Origin: Glossina fuscipes
Taxonomy: Eukaryota; Arthropoda; Insecta; Diptera; Glossinidae
Direction of reading: 5' to 3'
NCBI RefSeq assembly: GCF_014805625.2
Contig: NW_023998414.1
Span: 3,069,939-3,133,938, forward strand
DNA: 64,000 nt
Each line of letters starts with the position of its first letter. The stretch's first letter is position 1. The position numbers and the translations under genes are program-made. A model generated the notes under the pieces. It was given only the letters and a program-made list of their open reading frames with translations, did no database searches and was not told the DNA's origin. Positions 23,688 to 36,319 of the stretch are shown one piece after another.

Positions 23688-26630
23688 TATTTATTCATAC
23701 AAACAAACGCACACATATAAACACACATAACTGTCAATGAAAATTCAGTAAATAGAAGGAAATATTTATGCAGAAAATATCCACAAATATTATTGCAATT
23801 GTGTGCAAGGCAACGAAAAAAAAAAAAAGATGGATATACAAAAATAGAAATAAAAAAAAAAAAAAAAAAAATGCTGCCTTAAAAAAGGAAAAATTTAATT
23901 TACATGTCGCCTGAAAATATGCAGGTAAAAAGTTTTATTATGTCGAACAACACATGCTACCACCATCCTAAGGTGTCACATAAACGTATTTGTAAGGTAA
24001 GCGAGATTATATGAGAAAAAAAAAAAGCAGAATATATATTAGAATAATAATATGAATTCACATTCACCCAGTCATTGAAGAAACGAAGAGATAGAAAATA
24101 GGTGAGTAAAATATGGAATAAAAAAAGAAATAAGAATTGAAGAAGATTTTTGTGAAAGAATATGAATTCTTGGTGAGATTGAAATAACTGTAAATTATAG
24201 CTGTGATGGACACAAACAAATTCAAAATGGAATTATTAAGCAAATAATAATAATAAAAAAAAAAAAAAAGAAAAAGAAAACTATATTTCCCTTGGGTTGA
24301 CGTTTCTAGATACTTATCATCTAAAAAAAAAAAGAGAAAAAAAAATATATAAAACGTTAAAATAGCTCCGGACATATTCACTTGTTAGTTAATCATCAGC
24401 GTTTATATGATTGCTATGAGCATTAGCATCGCTTGAAGGAAAACATTTATGGGTAGAAAAACATTATTATGCACAGAATTGGCCTCAAGTTACTTACCCG
24501 TAACGAAACTCTGCGGGCAAAATTGTGATAGGTGATAGTTGCTTCTTAAACCATAATAAAATAGACAGGCGTATGGGCAATGCAGCCGTTTATGCGACAA
24601 TAAGTCCTGTAAACGTTGACGCAGGCTTATTAAATTTTAAATGACGTCTATTTTGTTTGTTGGGATCATGTAGATCTTGACTGAATGAAATGAATACTGG
24701 CTCTTCTTTTTCTACCTTTTTTTTAGATAATTCACACTTTATGAAAGTTGTTATGTCACATGTATAGGTGGATGGCGGAACGACATATTTTAATTATAAC
24801 ATCTCGTCAATTTTTGGCATTAAGTATAAATATTTTTAAGTAAATAAATTAACTTTTCATTTTTATTACGATATTGATTGATCATGGTGCCTGGCTGTGA
24901 AAAGTGGAAAAATTATGGGGGCGGGGGGCTACCATACATAAAGTAATCATGTCGAATATCTGCACTGCGAAATGCAAATAATCGCAATAAACAGAATAAA
25001 CTCGTGCCTATAAATAAAGACTAAGCGGAAGAACAGTTTGAGATACTTCTAAAATAGTTTAGCTAATCTATATCTATATTTGTGTATTTTATTTTAATAA
25101 TATATATTTTAAAGTTAGCTTTAGGAATATACTTTCTTCTGCGTATACTTCATATGAAATGATGTCAAAAATTGAAAAATTAAATGAAATAATGAAAATT
25201 ATGCGATGCTTTTAAATTTATATTGGAAGGAAAATATCAACACAACGACACAATTTTGTTTTAGTGTTTACTTTAATTGATTAAATAATTAAAACAAAAA
25301 TTTCAACATGAAACACCTGACACTGAACCACAATATTGTATTGTAATATTTAATATCTAAAATTGTTGTATTTTTTTTTTTTTTAACATATTTGTTCATG
25401 TACATATTTATTTAAAATAATAAGTTAAAATTTTAATTTTAATTGACACACATAAGCGGACATTTTTTAATTAATATACAAATTTAAAAAAGCTTAAAAA
25501 GTTAAATATTTAAAAAAAAAAAACGAATAAATATTCTCTGCCTATATACATTATTTTCCTTTTTTTGTTTCATATTCTATTGCATTTTGATCGCTATACA
25601 ATTTTTAAACATATTGATGTTAGTCACAAAATATTTAAGTTGGAATATTTTTTTGTTTCTCGTGTGCAAAACAATCAGGTCATTGAGGATGGTGGTGAGA
25701 AACATATTAACCAAGTCTGTATATGTAAGCATTCAAATAGCCATTATATACACGTACATTTTCATATGTTCAGAGCAGCCATATTTTAACACAGATTGTT
25801 TTTCAAGATTTTCTCCTCTTCTTTTTTTTTTTTTTTTTTTTTTTTGGCAAATTCAGCTTAAAACTTAACCTCAGGCAATCTTTCGATTTTGTATATTAGC
25901 ACTAGTCAGAAGATGAAAAAAAAAAAAAAAAGAAAGAAAAACCTAACCTTTTTGGCCTAAGTTTCACAAAATGACTGAAGTATTTGCTGGTTCAATGATT
26001 CAAGCAGCCACAGCAACAGAAAACCTTTTAACTACATTGTAAATTTTTCTTAAAATTTTGGCAAAGTTTGCATTTTACTATTTTTTGGCGAAATTTTTAT
26101 ATATTCTTCACTAATAACTCATTCGAAATTCCCCATTTTGTTAACGAAATAATAAAAGAAAAATAAAAAAAAATAAAAAAAAAAGTTCACATCGAAAAGT
26201 ATGTTTAAAATATTTAATTTTCTAGAAGCTTTAAAGTATGCTATTAAAACTTATTAATTTACGTTAACTGCAGTACATTTTGAGGAAATTAAATACATTA
26301 CGCCAATGTTATGGAGACCTGGATGAAGCGTAACGATAACTCGGTGAGAAGGGGATGAAGGAATAGATTATATATACAATTTAAGGTATGACTTATGAAA
26401 AAGTTTCAGTAGTGTTTCCTGAAAAAATGGAATACACGAAAGCTTGTGTAAATTATTTAATAATTAAATTTAAAATAAATTTTGGAGAAAAATTTTTTAA
26501 ATTTAAAAGAAAGAGAAACACTATTGAAAAAAAAATTTAATATAATTTAATTAAAACTCAAATTTCATTCTAGGATCCTCTAAAGTGCCGTTTGTAACAT
26601 CTACCTTGGTTGGCGTTGACGGAATATCAA
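21310..26630. other. AT-rich spacer with homopolymer runs, no gene seen
   Basis: More than 5 kb without recognisable gene, RNA or element. It contains many A/T runs (for example 22815-22833, 23852-23870, 25824-25845), a short (TG)n at 22690-22703 and a (TA)n at 23647-23679. Open frames at 22451-22816, 24064-24381 and 25565-25868 are uninformative; the last two are dominated by homopolymer translations. Confidence 0.5.
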
Positions 26631-26639
26631 TCAAACTCA

Positions 26640-27464
26640 TTACCTTGACTTGTAAATGTGCTGATGGGTGGAAAATAGCTCGAATAAAATCCATCCATAA
26701 ACACATAATAACCTTTGACTAATTAGTATCCCCTCCTGCTTTTCGAAAATCGTTAGCGAACAAAGTGATTTGTATTTTAACAGCGGTAACGCTATATGTG
26801 ATATCGATCGGCTAGCATGTAGCGTCTCCAAATTTTTGGTTTCCCTCAGTGAATAAACTAAGGATAATCTTAATGATCAGAGAAGTTATGTTCTTGCCTC
26901 TCTTAATAAACTGTATGAAAAATTCAATATCTCCAGCAATGCTTTCAAGCTTATGTGATCATATGCCTCAAATCATAAAGGATTTGCTTCAGTAAATGAT
27001 TCTAATTCTTTATTTGCTGGGGGATTATGAGGCTACGTCCTCCATTGTTTAATCGCTTTGCTTTGAATGATTTCAGTAGCTTGATTGGTAATGAGTGCAA
27101 TTTTCTTTGCCAATGCGGATAATATTTTTCTGCTTGATGGGGGTAGTTGCATACATTCGAAAATTTGGAGCGTTGTCGAATCCTTAGCGAGTATTAATTT
27201 TTAAACGTTGGATAATATCGTTTGCATTAATACACAAAAGGCTAAGTCCCTCTCAACACGAACATTAAAATATTTGCATATTTTTTTGATCTTGTGCACT
27301 CAATGAAATATCTTCGCGCAACTTTTTGTCGCAAACTCATCTTTGGCCTCCACTTTAACAATATATATGGAAATCATTGTCTTACGCTTACAAGCATCAA
27401 AAGCATTATTGTGATCAATTAGCTTAATAATGTTATTTTTGTATATTCTTGCAATTTCACATTC
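26640..27464 (-). pseudogene. Decayed reading frame of about 270 codons, family unknown
   Basis: One minus-strand frame runs from about 27464 down to the TAA at 26640 with only about six stops in some 270 codons; AT-rich DNA like this would be expected to give roughly three times as many. Readable blocks include IIKLIDHNNAFDACKRK, KVEAKDEFATKSCAKIF, LPPSSRKILSALAKKIALI and, in the last open 63 codons, SISHIALPLLKYKSLCSLTI. Amino-acid use is varied, not low-complexity. I do not recognise the family; a decayed transposon ORF, a processed gene or an integrated viral gene are all possible. A dispersed repeat begins just beyond its upstream end. No start codon or splice sites can be assigned. Confidence 0.4.
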
Positions 27465-27529
27465 TTAACAAGCAATGAAGAATTCTTAAGTGAATTTGTG
27501 ATTACTAGAATTACTATAGTGGGCCATGG

Positions 27530-27830
27530 ACCACGATAAAATATCGTATAGCACCCTACAGGTATTCATGTAACGACTTTTTAAAAACGAGGCCTTGTAT
27601 GGGAAATGCTTCCAAAAGTGTTCTTCGGAATGTTTCGACCAGAAAATGTCAGTCAGTATTAAATTTCATTAAAATATCGCAAAAATTGCGTGCTGCAGAT
27701 TAAACATACCAAAAACATGACGGACAGATGAGTTTACATCGATTCGGAGAATGATTTTGAATCGATCGGTATAATGAAACCAGCACCTATCTCACGTACT
27801 TTTCGTTGTTCCACACATCCGCACAAAGAT
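27530..27830 (+). repeat. Dispersed fly repeat, 3' part
   Basis: It contains the family's end sequence: a 'gacggacagatgagtttaca' run, then 'tcgattcggagaatgatttt' and 'gatcggtataatgaaa', matching 47188-47249 (cacggacagacaagcttaca, ataatgattctgaattgatc). It is joined almost directly to the start of the next copy. Confidence 0.55.
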
Positions 27831-27835
27831 AAAAT

Positions 27836-28759
27836 AAAACAAGTAAGAAAGTTATATTCGGCTGGAATCGAATCTCCTATATCTATCGCCGGTAATATCC
27901 TTAGCGCCCCTTGCATTTAGTTATTGTCGTTAACCTATTTGTGTTTCACCTTTTACTTAACCAAAAGGTATTGCTAAGAAAAATTAATCTACTACCGTCA
28001 TGACGTCCTCCACACTTGATTTAGAATTTAATACACTTACGTTTTCGCATTCTACTCCCAAAGCCCTCTTATTTGATGCCCATATAGACGCTATTTTTCA
28101 AAAAAAATTTGTTCACCATGTCGTGATGTCCACCACAATTAAATTAGAATTAACACACTTAGCTTTTCGTAATCTACAATCCGAGTCCTTTAATTTGACA
28201 CCCATAGTAGCTGATAGTATTAAGAAAAAATCAATCCACCATGTCGTGATGTCCACGATATTTATTTTAGAATAAATGCTTTTTTAGGCAGCTCATATAT
28301 CTCCATTTCAGGGATTTGTTCATTTCTTGTAGCATTTTGTCAGGTTTACTTTTTGATTTTGATTGAAAATGAAAAAAAGAAACAATAAACTTACTTGTAA
28401 GTTTATGTGAGCATAGCCGATTTTTCCATTTATGTGTATAAAGAGTAGAGTATTCCGTAAATTAGATGGGGAAAATTTCAGAGTTACAATTTTTTATAAT
28501 TTCTGTGTAACGAGCCAACAGGCATAAAATTTTTGTTAAAAAAAAAACAGAGTTGTGTTCAGTTTACGCTTCGCTGCGGGTTTCTGCTCCCACCGATTTG
28601 GCTCATTTTCAATATCAACCTGCGTGCAAAAATTTCCAACGTTTCTACGAAATTTGAAGACGACGTTTTCATTTTTGCGATCAGAAAATGGCTAATAATA
28701 AATACCGTACAGACGGACAGACATGGTTTAAACAATTTGGAATATTACGCCGATCAAGA

Positions 28760-28780
<21 letters not shown>
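27836..28780 (+). repeat. Dispersed fly repeat, near full-length variant
   Basis: It opens with 'aaaacaagtaagaaagttat' followed by attcggctggaatcgaatctc, the start motif typical of fly dispersed repeats. It closes with 'cattttcaatatcaacctgc' and, after a gap, 'cagacggacagacatggttt'. The closing segment matches 45565-45690 ('cattttcaatatcaaactgc…cagatggacagaagg'). The interior differs from the 6.5-kb copy by holding a ~123-bp tandem array (28001-28275). It is not coding. Confidence 0.55.
28001..28275. repeat. ~123-bp imperfect tandem repeat, about 2.3 units
   Basis: Units start at about 28001 (tgacgtcctccacac), 28124 (tgatgtccaccac) and 28248 (tgatgtccacgat), each followed by 'tta(g)aatt/attttagaa…'. 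The period of 123-124 bp is close to a multiple of three, so a 91-codon frame (28000-28275) stays open and looks internally repeated. I treat that frame as a by-product of the repeat, not a gene. Confidence 0.75.

Positions 28781-28798
<18 letters not shown>
28763..28798. repeat. (TA)n microsatellite
   Basis: Pure TA run ending in a (TATG)-like interruption. Confidence 0.95.
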
Positions 28799-28807
<9 letters not shown>

Positions 28808-29704
28808 GTATGTTTATAGAGTCCCTGACGCTTTCTTCTGGGAGAAAAAAATGAAAATGAGTACTGATCCATTCTTCAGTGACGAGTATAAAAATGCTCA
28901 AAATGGGATATAAAAATCATTTTGCATTATTAGAACATATATATATTATAATATGAAAATTTTTACAGTGTTACGTGAGAAATAAGTCGGATTAAATCGA
29001 ATCTATATGTCTGGAAAACACATATAATGCCAAATAGTATTTTAAAGAATTCATTTGGGCGTTATCGCTGACTTCTTTGCTCTCAAGAATATTTACCAAT
29101 CGGTATTATGGTAATAATGCAAAGAAAGTTTTCCCAAGAAAATTTGTCATTTATAGCGTGTCATTTCGTCAAAATATGTCAGCATTAAGCGAAATGTCGT
29201 TCCTGTTATTCATTAACGTTGTTTTATTTAACGATAAAATTGAAATGAGAATTCTTCAACTTAAGCGAACTTACCCGACAATAGCATTTGAATAAATTCT
29301 ATACGAAAATGAAATATTAATAATTTTTAGTAGAACTTTTTAGGAGAACTTTCAATGCATTCCCAATAGGATCGATATGAAGTGCAAAACTCGATCAAAG
29401 TGAAGTCATAAATTTTCGTTTAATATTTTTCGCAAACATAAACACGAATCTTTAGAGTTTGTAAGCAAAAAGTGTTGAAAGAGCATTTCATTAAAAACTA
29501 CACGAACTATGTCCCCAGTTGCAAATCAACAAAGTTATACATCTACGTGTATAGACGTTTATATGTTTAAAGTAAGATTGAAGGAAAGAAAAACGTGTAT
29601 TGCATATGAACTCCCGCAACGACAATTGTAACAGCGACCAAAGTGTATAAAGTTCATTTGCCTGTGACAAGAACAATCACTTTTAAAACGGGTAAAATAT
29701 ATAT

Positions 29705-29749
<45 letters not shown>

Positions 29750-30049
29750 AACACAATAAATAAATAAATAAATATATAAATAAATTTATATATATATATA
29801 TATATATACGACAAAAGAAAGAAACGACAAACCAAACCAACAAACAAATAGCGGCCTATTTAAACAAAAAAACCCAGAAAGTATGCAATCAAAACATTTG
29901 CCATTTGCTTGTACTTTTATGTACATACATATATTTATACATGTATATGGATTTTTTACAACGTTTGACAAAAGCAAACAGCCGACAACAATTTCCATTT
30001 GTGTTCAGGCATTTACAATTTGTTTATTTAACATTTTACTGCATACAAA

Positions 30050-30056
30050 GAGAGAG

Positions 30057-30111
<55 letters not shown>

Positions 30112-30119
30112 GAGAGAGA
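30050..30119. repeat. (GA)n microsatellite
   Basis: About 70 bp of GA repeats with single-base interruptions (cgag at 30099). Both overlapping frames give only Arg-Glu repeats. Confidence 0.97.
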
Positions 30120-30286
30120 AAGCGAAAGATCGAGAAAAAAAAAATAAATGTAAAGGACAGAAAACATTGTTAACATAAATCTTTAGCTAGAATTTTATAT
30201 AGAAGGCGAGCTCGAAAACTGTGTTATATAAAAATTCTGTGAAAGAAAAGAAAGAACGCACCCGAAAGTCTTAACCATTTATATAA

Positions 30287-30289
<3 letters not shown>

Positions 30290-30328
<39 letters not shown>
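30290..30328. repeat. (TA)n microsatellite
   Basis: Pure TA run, followed by further interrupted TA stretches to about 30388. Confidence 0.95.
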
Positions 30329-30339
<11 letters not shown>

Positions 30340-30548
30340 TCATAATAAAAATATATATATATATATTTTATTTCATTTATATATATATTATTTTGTTCCC
30401 ATTTAAATTCAACTCTTTAAACAATTGCTTTTTCTTGGCTTGTTTTTTTGTTGTATTTTTTTCTAAAGCGTGCTTTTTCCAATGCAAGCCATGAAGTTTT
30501 CTTGTATATTTTTATGGTACCTTATTTTTTTTTTGCATTTGTATTTAT

Positions 30549-30582
<34 letters not shown>

Positions 30583-32211
30583 TATTCATTTTTTATTTTT
30601 TTCCGTTGCACAAGCATTTTCCTTTCGTTCAAAACATTAACCCGTGGTTATCATTGCCAAAAAGTTGAAATAGTTTTAATTTTGTGAAAACTCGTCTCGT
30701 AACTATTTATACATTATCTGGGGGAATTTTAAGTAAGCAGTTGTATTCATATTGTTCATCTCTGTAGCTATTGGTGTTGTTGCAGTTATGTCACCCAATC
30801 AGTTAGTCAAAACTACTTATTCATGGCTGGGAAAAGTTTTACTTAAAATTTTTCTCTATCTTTTCAATAAGTGAACAGCATTAGATTGAAATTCATATAA
30901 TAAAAAAGACAATTAAAGTATGGTCCTAAGAGAAGCATTCGAAAAGTCTAACAAGATTGCGAAAGCGAATTATTCAGCATGATGCGAAAATTTGAATTAA
31001 TTGTGGTCCATTGTGCGCCAAAAAGAATTATTTCTATTTAAAATTTTTATAAACGATATATGTCGATAGAAAAATAAGATAAAAAAAATTCACATTTAAC
31101 GTATTAATGTAAGAGTGACATCAAGAGTTGATTTAGCCAATTTGGGCTAGAAAATCGAAACTCACCGCGTATACGGCTAGTTAACATTTACAAAATTTAG
31201 TTTGAAAACACACATGATTCACTTTTGACCTTAGATACTTAATCATTGGTCGAAAAAAGAATAATAATATATAACTCAATTGGTTTGATAATATCTAGTG
31301 CTATTTCTAGACTTAATATTTTTTCGACTTGCTAGTATTTATCTCAATATCTGCAGAAATATTCATCAAAGTTTTATTAATGGGATTTTTTTCAAATTAA
31401 AAATTTTTTTTTTTTTTTTTTTTTATTTTAATGAGAAATTTTATTTCCGAAAGTCCACGCATTATGGATTTGTTCCTAGCAGATCTATACAATTCTCATT
31501 AACAGCGTCAAAATTATATAGAAAAAATATTGCAAAAAGGCTTCTCTACCTGGGAAATAACACCCAGATGACCCTGAATGCCGAGCGGCATTTAAAGCAG
31601 AATTAGTTTAACGGCAACTTTTATATGATTTGGTTTCCGGTTTTTTTCCGCTTTTTAATTATAGACAAAAGTACATTTCAAATAGAAATGCTTTCAGATG
31701 TTTACGGAAAATAGCTTTCGTTCATTGCATTACTTACAAAAAATAGATATTGTTACGAAAATCTTTTCTTTGATAGAGTGAGTTAGTAGGAAAAGTAATC
31801 AATTTTCGAAGGAAACAAATTCCAAGTTTGATGAAACGAGATGTAGATCCATAACGCTTTATCTGGCGTAAAACTTTTCAGAGGTAAAAAAGTAAGTAAG
31901 CTTTGGTATTGCTAGTAAAAATGCGTATGTAATCAAAGTATTTGCGGAAAACAAAGTCAGTCGAGTGAAGAGTGTTGAGCTGTAATTTTCGAGTGGAAAA
32001 AGCCAGGAAAAGCATTGCAAATAGATCTTTTAAATAGATCTTTTAAGAATTAAGAAATAATGTGTACGAAATTAATCTCAAGGTAAGCCGGATAAATATG
32101 TAAAATGGCAGCAGAGCGGTTTACATTATAATATGAAGAGAGAGTCGAGGATTAAAGCTAACCAACGATATTTATTGCATATATTTTGGGGGATTTTCTA
32201 AATTATCTACT

Positions 32212-32242
<31 letters not shown>

Positions 32243-34747
32243 TCTACGTGAAAAGAAATATTTCTAGATGGTTTTCAACTGTTTGTATATTTATAAAAAT
32301 GTATATAAGGTAATAAGGTAATCTTCTCAGAAAGATAGAAGAGTTCTTTTCATAACAATTTCTATTTCACGGGGGGAGGGGAAAAAAGGAAAAAGTTTTT
32401 TTGCGCAAAGTTTTCTAACAAAAACATCCACCGCGACAATATATCTACACAGCTACATACGCTTCATATATAATTTGAATAATATTATAATGGTTGGCAC
32501 AAATTTCCTTATTTTCTTTTATTATGCCAGACGACGGCAGGTGCTTGGTTTTTTATTCTCATATGAAATGTGCAGAAAATGAAAACTGAAACAAAAGTTG
32601 TGGCAAATGTAATATTCATGATTTTCAAAATTTTTTTTTTTTTATATTTATGTATTTTTTTTCTAAGCGGATAATACTTGCGTTTTTTATTTATTTATTT
32701 ATTTTTTTTTTTCTTAAACACAAAATTTGTTTATCTGTAGAAATTTTGGTTTGTAAGGAAACCATCATATATATATATATATATATTTTTCTATTTTCGT
32801 AGGGAATATGGATGCGAGTTTGAAAATAAAACAAAAAAAAAAAAAAAACAACGTCTTCTTCGCAGTTTTATGAGCTCCCATCGAAATATGCAAACTAATG
32901 AATATGTTTATTTTGCTGAAAGCTAATTATCAAGCTGCTTTATTAATGAAACAAATAACTTAATTTGAATAAAAAATATTTTTATATAAATATTTATAAT
33001 ATTCTATTCTTTTCACTTCCGGCAAAAACTTCGTATGCTCTGTTAAAAAGCTTTCTCTTCAAATATTTTTAAAGAAATATTATTTCGCATACCATATATC
33101 TAGAGTGTGCTACAAATTGCAAGTTCTTAAGAATTCTGAAAGTATTCGTTTAGTGTATTTATCTTAATGTATTTTGTATTAAATTTTTAATATAAAAGAA
33201 AACTTTTGTTACTTACTATGCAATATGCATACGAGGAAAATGTTTCATATTTTTAAGTTAATTTATTTATTTATTTTTTTTTATTTGAAAATGTATACGA
33301 AAGCATATATAAAACTTGTATTGTTTGCAAGCGAAAGCAGCTGTTACATAAGCTGAAGATAATAAAAAAAAAAGTAAAAAGATTTCAATAACAATATAAT
33401 TTAATGAAAGGAAAATTTTTTATTTTAGAAAACTTATTTAAATTTCAAGTTACATTAGGTGATACAACGATAGGCAAAATAACTAAATGTGACTGAGTAG
33501 AATATTTAGGGTACAGTTTACAGGTTATACGAAAACTACACAAGGCAGAAGTATAAGCACACGGGGTGAAATGCTGCTGCCTAGATGTGAAAGTAGATCG
33601 TTCTTGCATTGTATTGGTATTGATGGTAAATGTTCGTTGTAATAAAACGAAATATGTTCGTTTTTGTTGAATCGAAACAACGAGAGGGGATCGGAGCCAT
33701 GAAACATTTCAATAATCCTAAATAATTTTTAACAAATACTTTTCTTAATATAGATTTTTATTCAAATACATAAATAACTCTTATAAACAATCTTAGTTTA
33801 TAGTTTTACCAAAACCTAAACCTAATTACTTTCAGTAACATTTTTTTTTTGGCGGCATTAAATTTATCGCATATTGAAAATGACCATAAATTGAGAATTA
33901 TTCTTATTCTTTTCATATCCATCGCCGAAGGATGAGCGATCCAGTCGTATTGTCGAAATAGAAAACATCGTTCTTAATAGATACAAATCGATGTTAATTT
34001 CGGAATATGCTAACCTTCAAAAGACATTTGTCCAAATCTCTTATAATTTCAATCATTTGTTGCAGTATATTTAGGGACATTCTATTTAATATTTCATATT
34101 CTCTGTATTAATAAAACATTAATTTTTAATCGGAAAAATTATCATTCCAACGTAAGATTGGTTGGTGAAAAAAGAAAAATTTTAACAACCCTTTGCTGTT
34201 GAAAGCAACAGTTTTCTGTGGCGCGGGCGTCCGAAAGACTCAGCCTACACACGTACGGTTTCGATTGAAGTTGAAAATGGTGGCGGGTCAAGTGAAATGA
34301 TCCTGCCTTTATCCCGTAATCAAATGGGGTAAATAAGACAGTTTTGGGTTTTAAAAGATTCGTTCGATGATTCGAATATCATTTCTTCTTCCCTATATAT
34401 AGGAATTTATCCTATATCGTACTACCAAACTTTATAGGTTAATTAGTATTAAGAGGATATTCCATTTATCTAAGTTAAGAAATATTTTATATGATGTTAC
34501 TGCGTTGACACTTTTCACGTAAAATAAATTAATTATTTTTATAAGGCCATACCACTTACAGAAATATTGCTCATAATAAATTATTAACTTTTCTTCAGTC
34601 ACACAGTCAGACTATGTGGCCATTTTTCACGACGTGTTTAAATATAAGAACGAAGTGTGTAGTTACATAGATTTGCAACGTTGTCATTTTTCACTAGAAA
34701 TGTAAATAAAAATTTCTCACTTTTCACGTACAGTCAGCAAGTAGATT

Positions 34748-34893
34748 GTTAGTTTCAAATACTGGATCTAAGAAAGAAGGTGCATAGATTTGCTATCTTA
34801 CAAATTATTTTTTGTTTATTATTAGTTTGAAATACTGGATTTAAGAAAAGAGTTACATCGATTTGTTGTCTTACAAATCGTTTTTTGTTCATG
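34748..34893. repeat. 73-bp imperfect tandem duplication
   Basis: Two adjacent units share 'agttt(c/g)aaatactggat', '(c/t)taagaaa', 'catagattt/catcgattt' and 'cttacaaat(t/c)(a/g)tttttt'. A weaker third relative ('gtagttacatagatttgc') lies just upstream near 34660. Confidence 0.8.
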
Positions 34894-35267
34894 TTAATAC
34901 TGTTGTCACATTTCATTAATATGTAAAAGCAAATGCGTTTATTGTATTGATTAATTAAATAATAATTTAATTAAAAATTATTTTTATTGATATATTACAA
35001 TACAATATTTAAAAATATTGTTGATGTTTTCTTTCCGCTAATTATGAATTTAATAAACAAAGTACATATAATATAGCAATCCTGGTAAATTGAGCATTCT
35101 CTTTAAAATCAATTCACATGATTCTTTTTTGCCTTTGTTATTATTAATTGAAATCGTTAAAAGTCGTAAATTAATTAACCTAAAAACCTTTATACGAGTA
35201 CACGTGTATATAAGTGCATATAAGTGAAAAGAGGGAAAACATACAGGGAAAATATCAATAAACAATA

Positions 35268-35290
35268 GGTGCTTGCGTGTATTTTGATCA
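35268..35290. repeat. Mariner terminal inverted repeat, left
   Basis: 'ggtgcttgcgtgtattttga' followed by 'tca'; inverted match at 36289-36311 with two internal mismatches. Confidence 0.85.
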
Positions 35291-36288
35291 CTTAAGCATT
35301 TCAGAAAGGCAATTATTAAGAAAAATTGGTACAGTATATATTAATCAAAATATTTTCCACCATTTTCTATATATGATCGTTTGAAAGAACGATATTGGTT
35401 TGATAGCAGTCCAATCATTGAACCACTCCTTCAGCATTTTGAAATCGCGTGCCAGCCAAGCCATGGGACATCGACGTAAAAAAGTGGTAAAGAGAAGTTG
35501 TTTTATTTGGTCAATTCGCTGGGTTCGATAGAACTTCCCATTTGAGCTGCAACAGTGTATCCTTGACGATTCCAGCAAGGTGTGACACTGCGTTGTCACG
35601 CAAGAGCATGACTTTGCATCTGTTAATCGCTCTTGCTGGTCCTTTTTGCGGCAATGCATCGTTCAATTTGTTCAATTAACTTCGATAGACATCTGCATCT
35701 GCTCCTAACACACTACACTTTCATAATTCCGTCATATATTTATAGCAAAACTTTATAGCTATGTGCAATAGATCCGTAAGCAAATGTTGAAACGGTTCTA
35801 AATGGCATTTTCAGTCAATTCGTACCGTAGCCATTTTTTCCTCCTTCTGGATCTTTCCTATCGCATATAATCGTCTAGAAACAGAGAATTCACTTGCCGC
35901 TAAGCTATTCGAATGTTGAGAATTTAAGAGTTTAGATTGAGTTTTCGTCCAATAAATCTTACAATTCATTGTCTTCTAACTTGTTGGTCCTCCAGACCGT
36001 TCTTTGTCGTTGACATCAAAATTTCCATTTTTAAATCGTTGAAATCAAAAACGATAATTGGGGTATGATGGAGCAGCATCACCATGAATTTCTAAAAGTG
36101 TTTGATGAAAGTCGAAAATGCAAATTTAAACGTTCTATGATTAGCGGCGTCTGTATATATTGAGTAACTCAATAATACTTAACGGAAAACTGTTACTTTG
36201 TACAGAGAAAGGTCAGAATCATTGTATTTAACCGCTGCGTACATTGATACTTTGCATTACGTTATCATTTTCATCAATACATGTCGCA

Positions 36289-36311
36289 TGATCAAAATAC
36301 CTGCAAGCACC
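36289..36311. repeat. Mariner terminal inverted repeat, right
   Basis: Inverted partner of 35268-35290. The same end is recognisable at the 6339 terminus of the truncated copy. Confidence 0.85.
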
Positions 36312-36319
36312 TGATAATT

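Larger units (their letters stand above)
28820..34745. other. Microsatellite-rich spacer, no gene seen
   Basis: No gene or transposon recognised in almost 6 kb. It holds (TA)n/(AAAT)n near 29700-29810, (GA)n at 30050-30119, (TA)n at 30290-30328 and 32214-32241, and T-runs at 30552-30580 and 31408-31424. Open frames 29077-29295, 31298-31606 and 33525-33707 have no recognisable motif. Confidence 0.5.
35268..36311 (-). mobile_element. Mariner element with both terminal inverted repeats, internally deleted
   Basis: The 1,044-bp element begins 'ggtgcttgcgtgtattttga' at 35268 and ends with the inverted 'tcaaaatacctgcaagcacc' at 36311, an imperfect inverted repeat of about 23 bp. The left flank is TA (35266-35267), and the right flank TG (36312-36313) is probably a mutated TA. 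On the minus strand the outer half (35786-36311) matches the 5.85-kb copy's N-terminal region. The inner half (35345-35659) encodes the catalytic end: LLRDNAVSHLAG (second catalytic Asp retained), KDTLLQLKWEVLS, then SMSHGLAGTRFQ. The first catalytic block (GDEKW) lies in a deleted middle, so the element is shorter than the usual ~1.3 kb. Stops and frame changes show it is non-autonomous. Confidence 0.85.

Noticed and set aside
29883..30173. Two overlapping Arg-Glu-rich frames
   Set aside because: They are translations of the (GA)n microsatellite.
34190..34300. GC-richer patch with a 'ggtttcgattgaa' B-box-like word, possibly another SINE
   Set aside because: No A box at the right distance and no shared post-B-box sequence.
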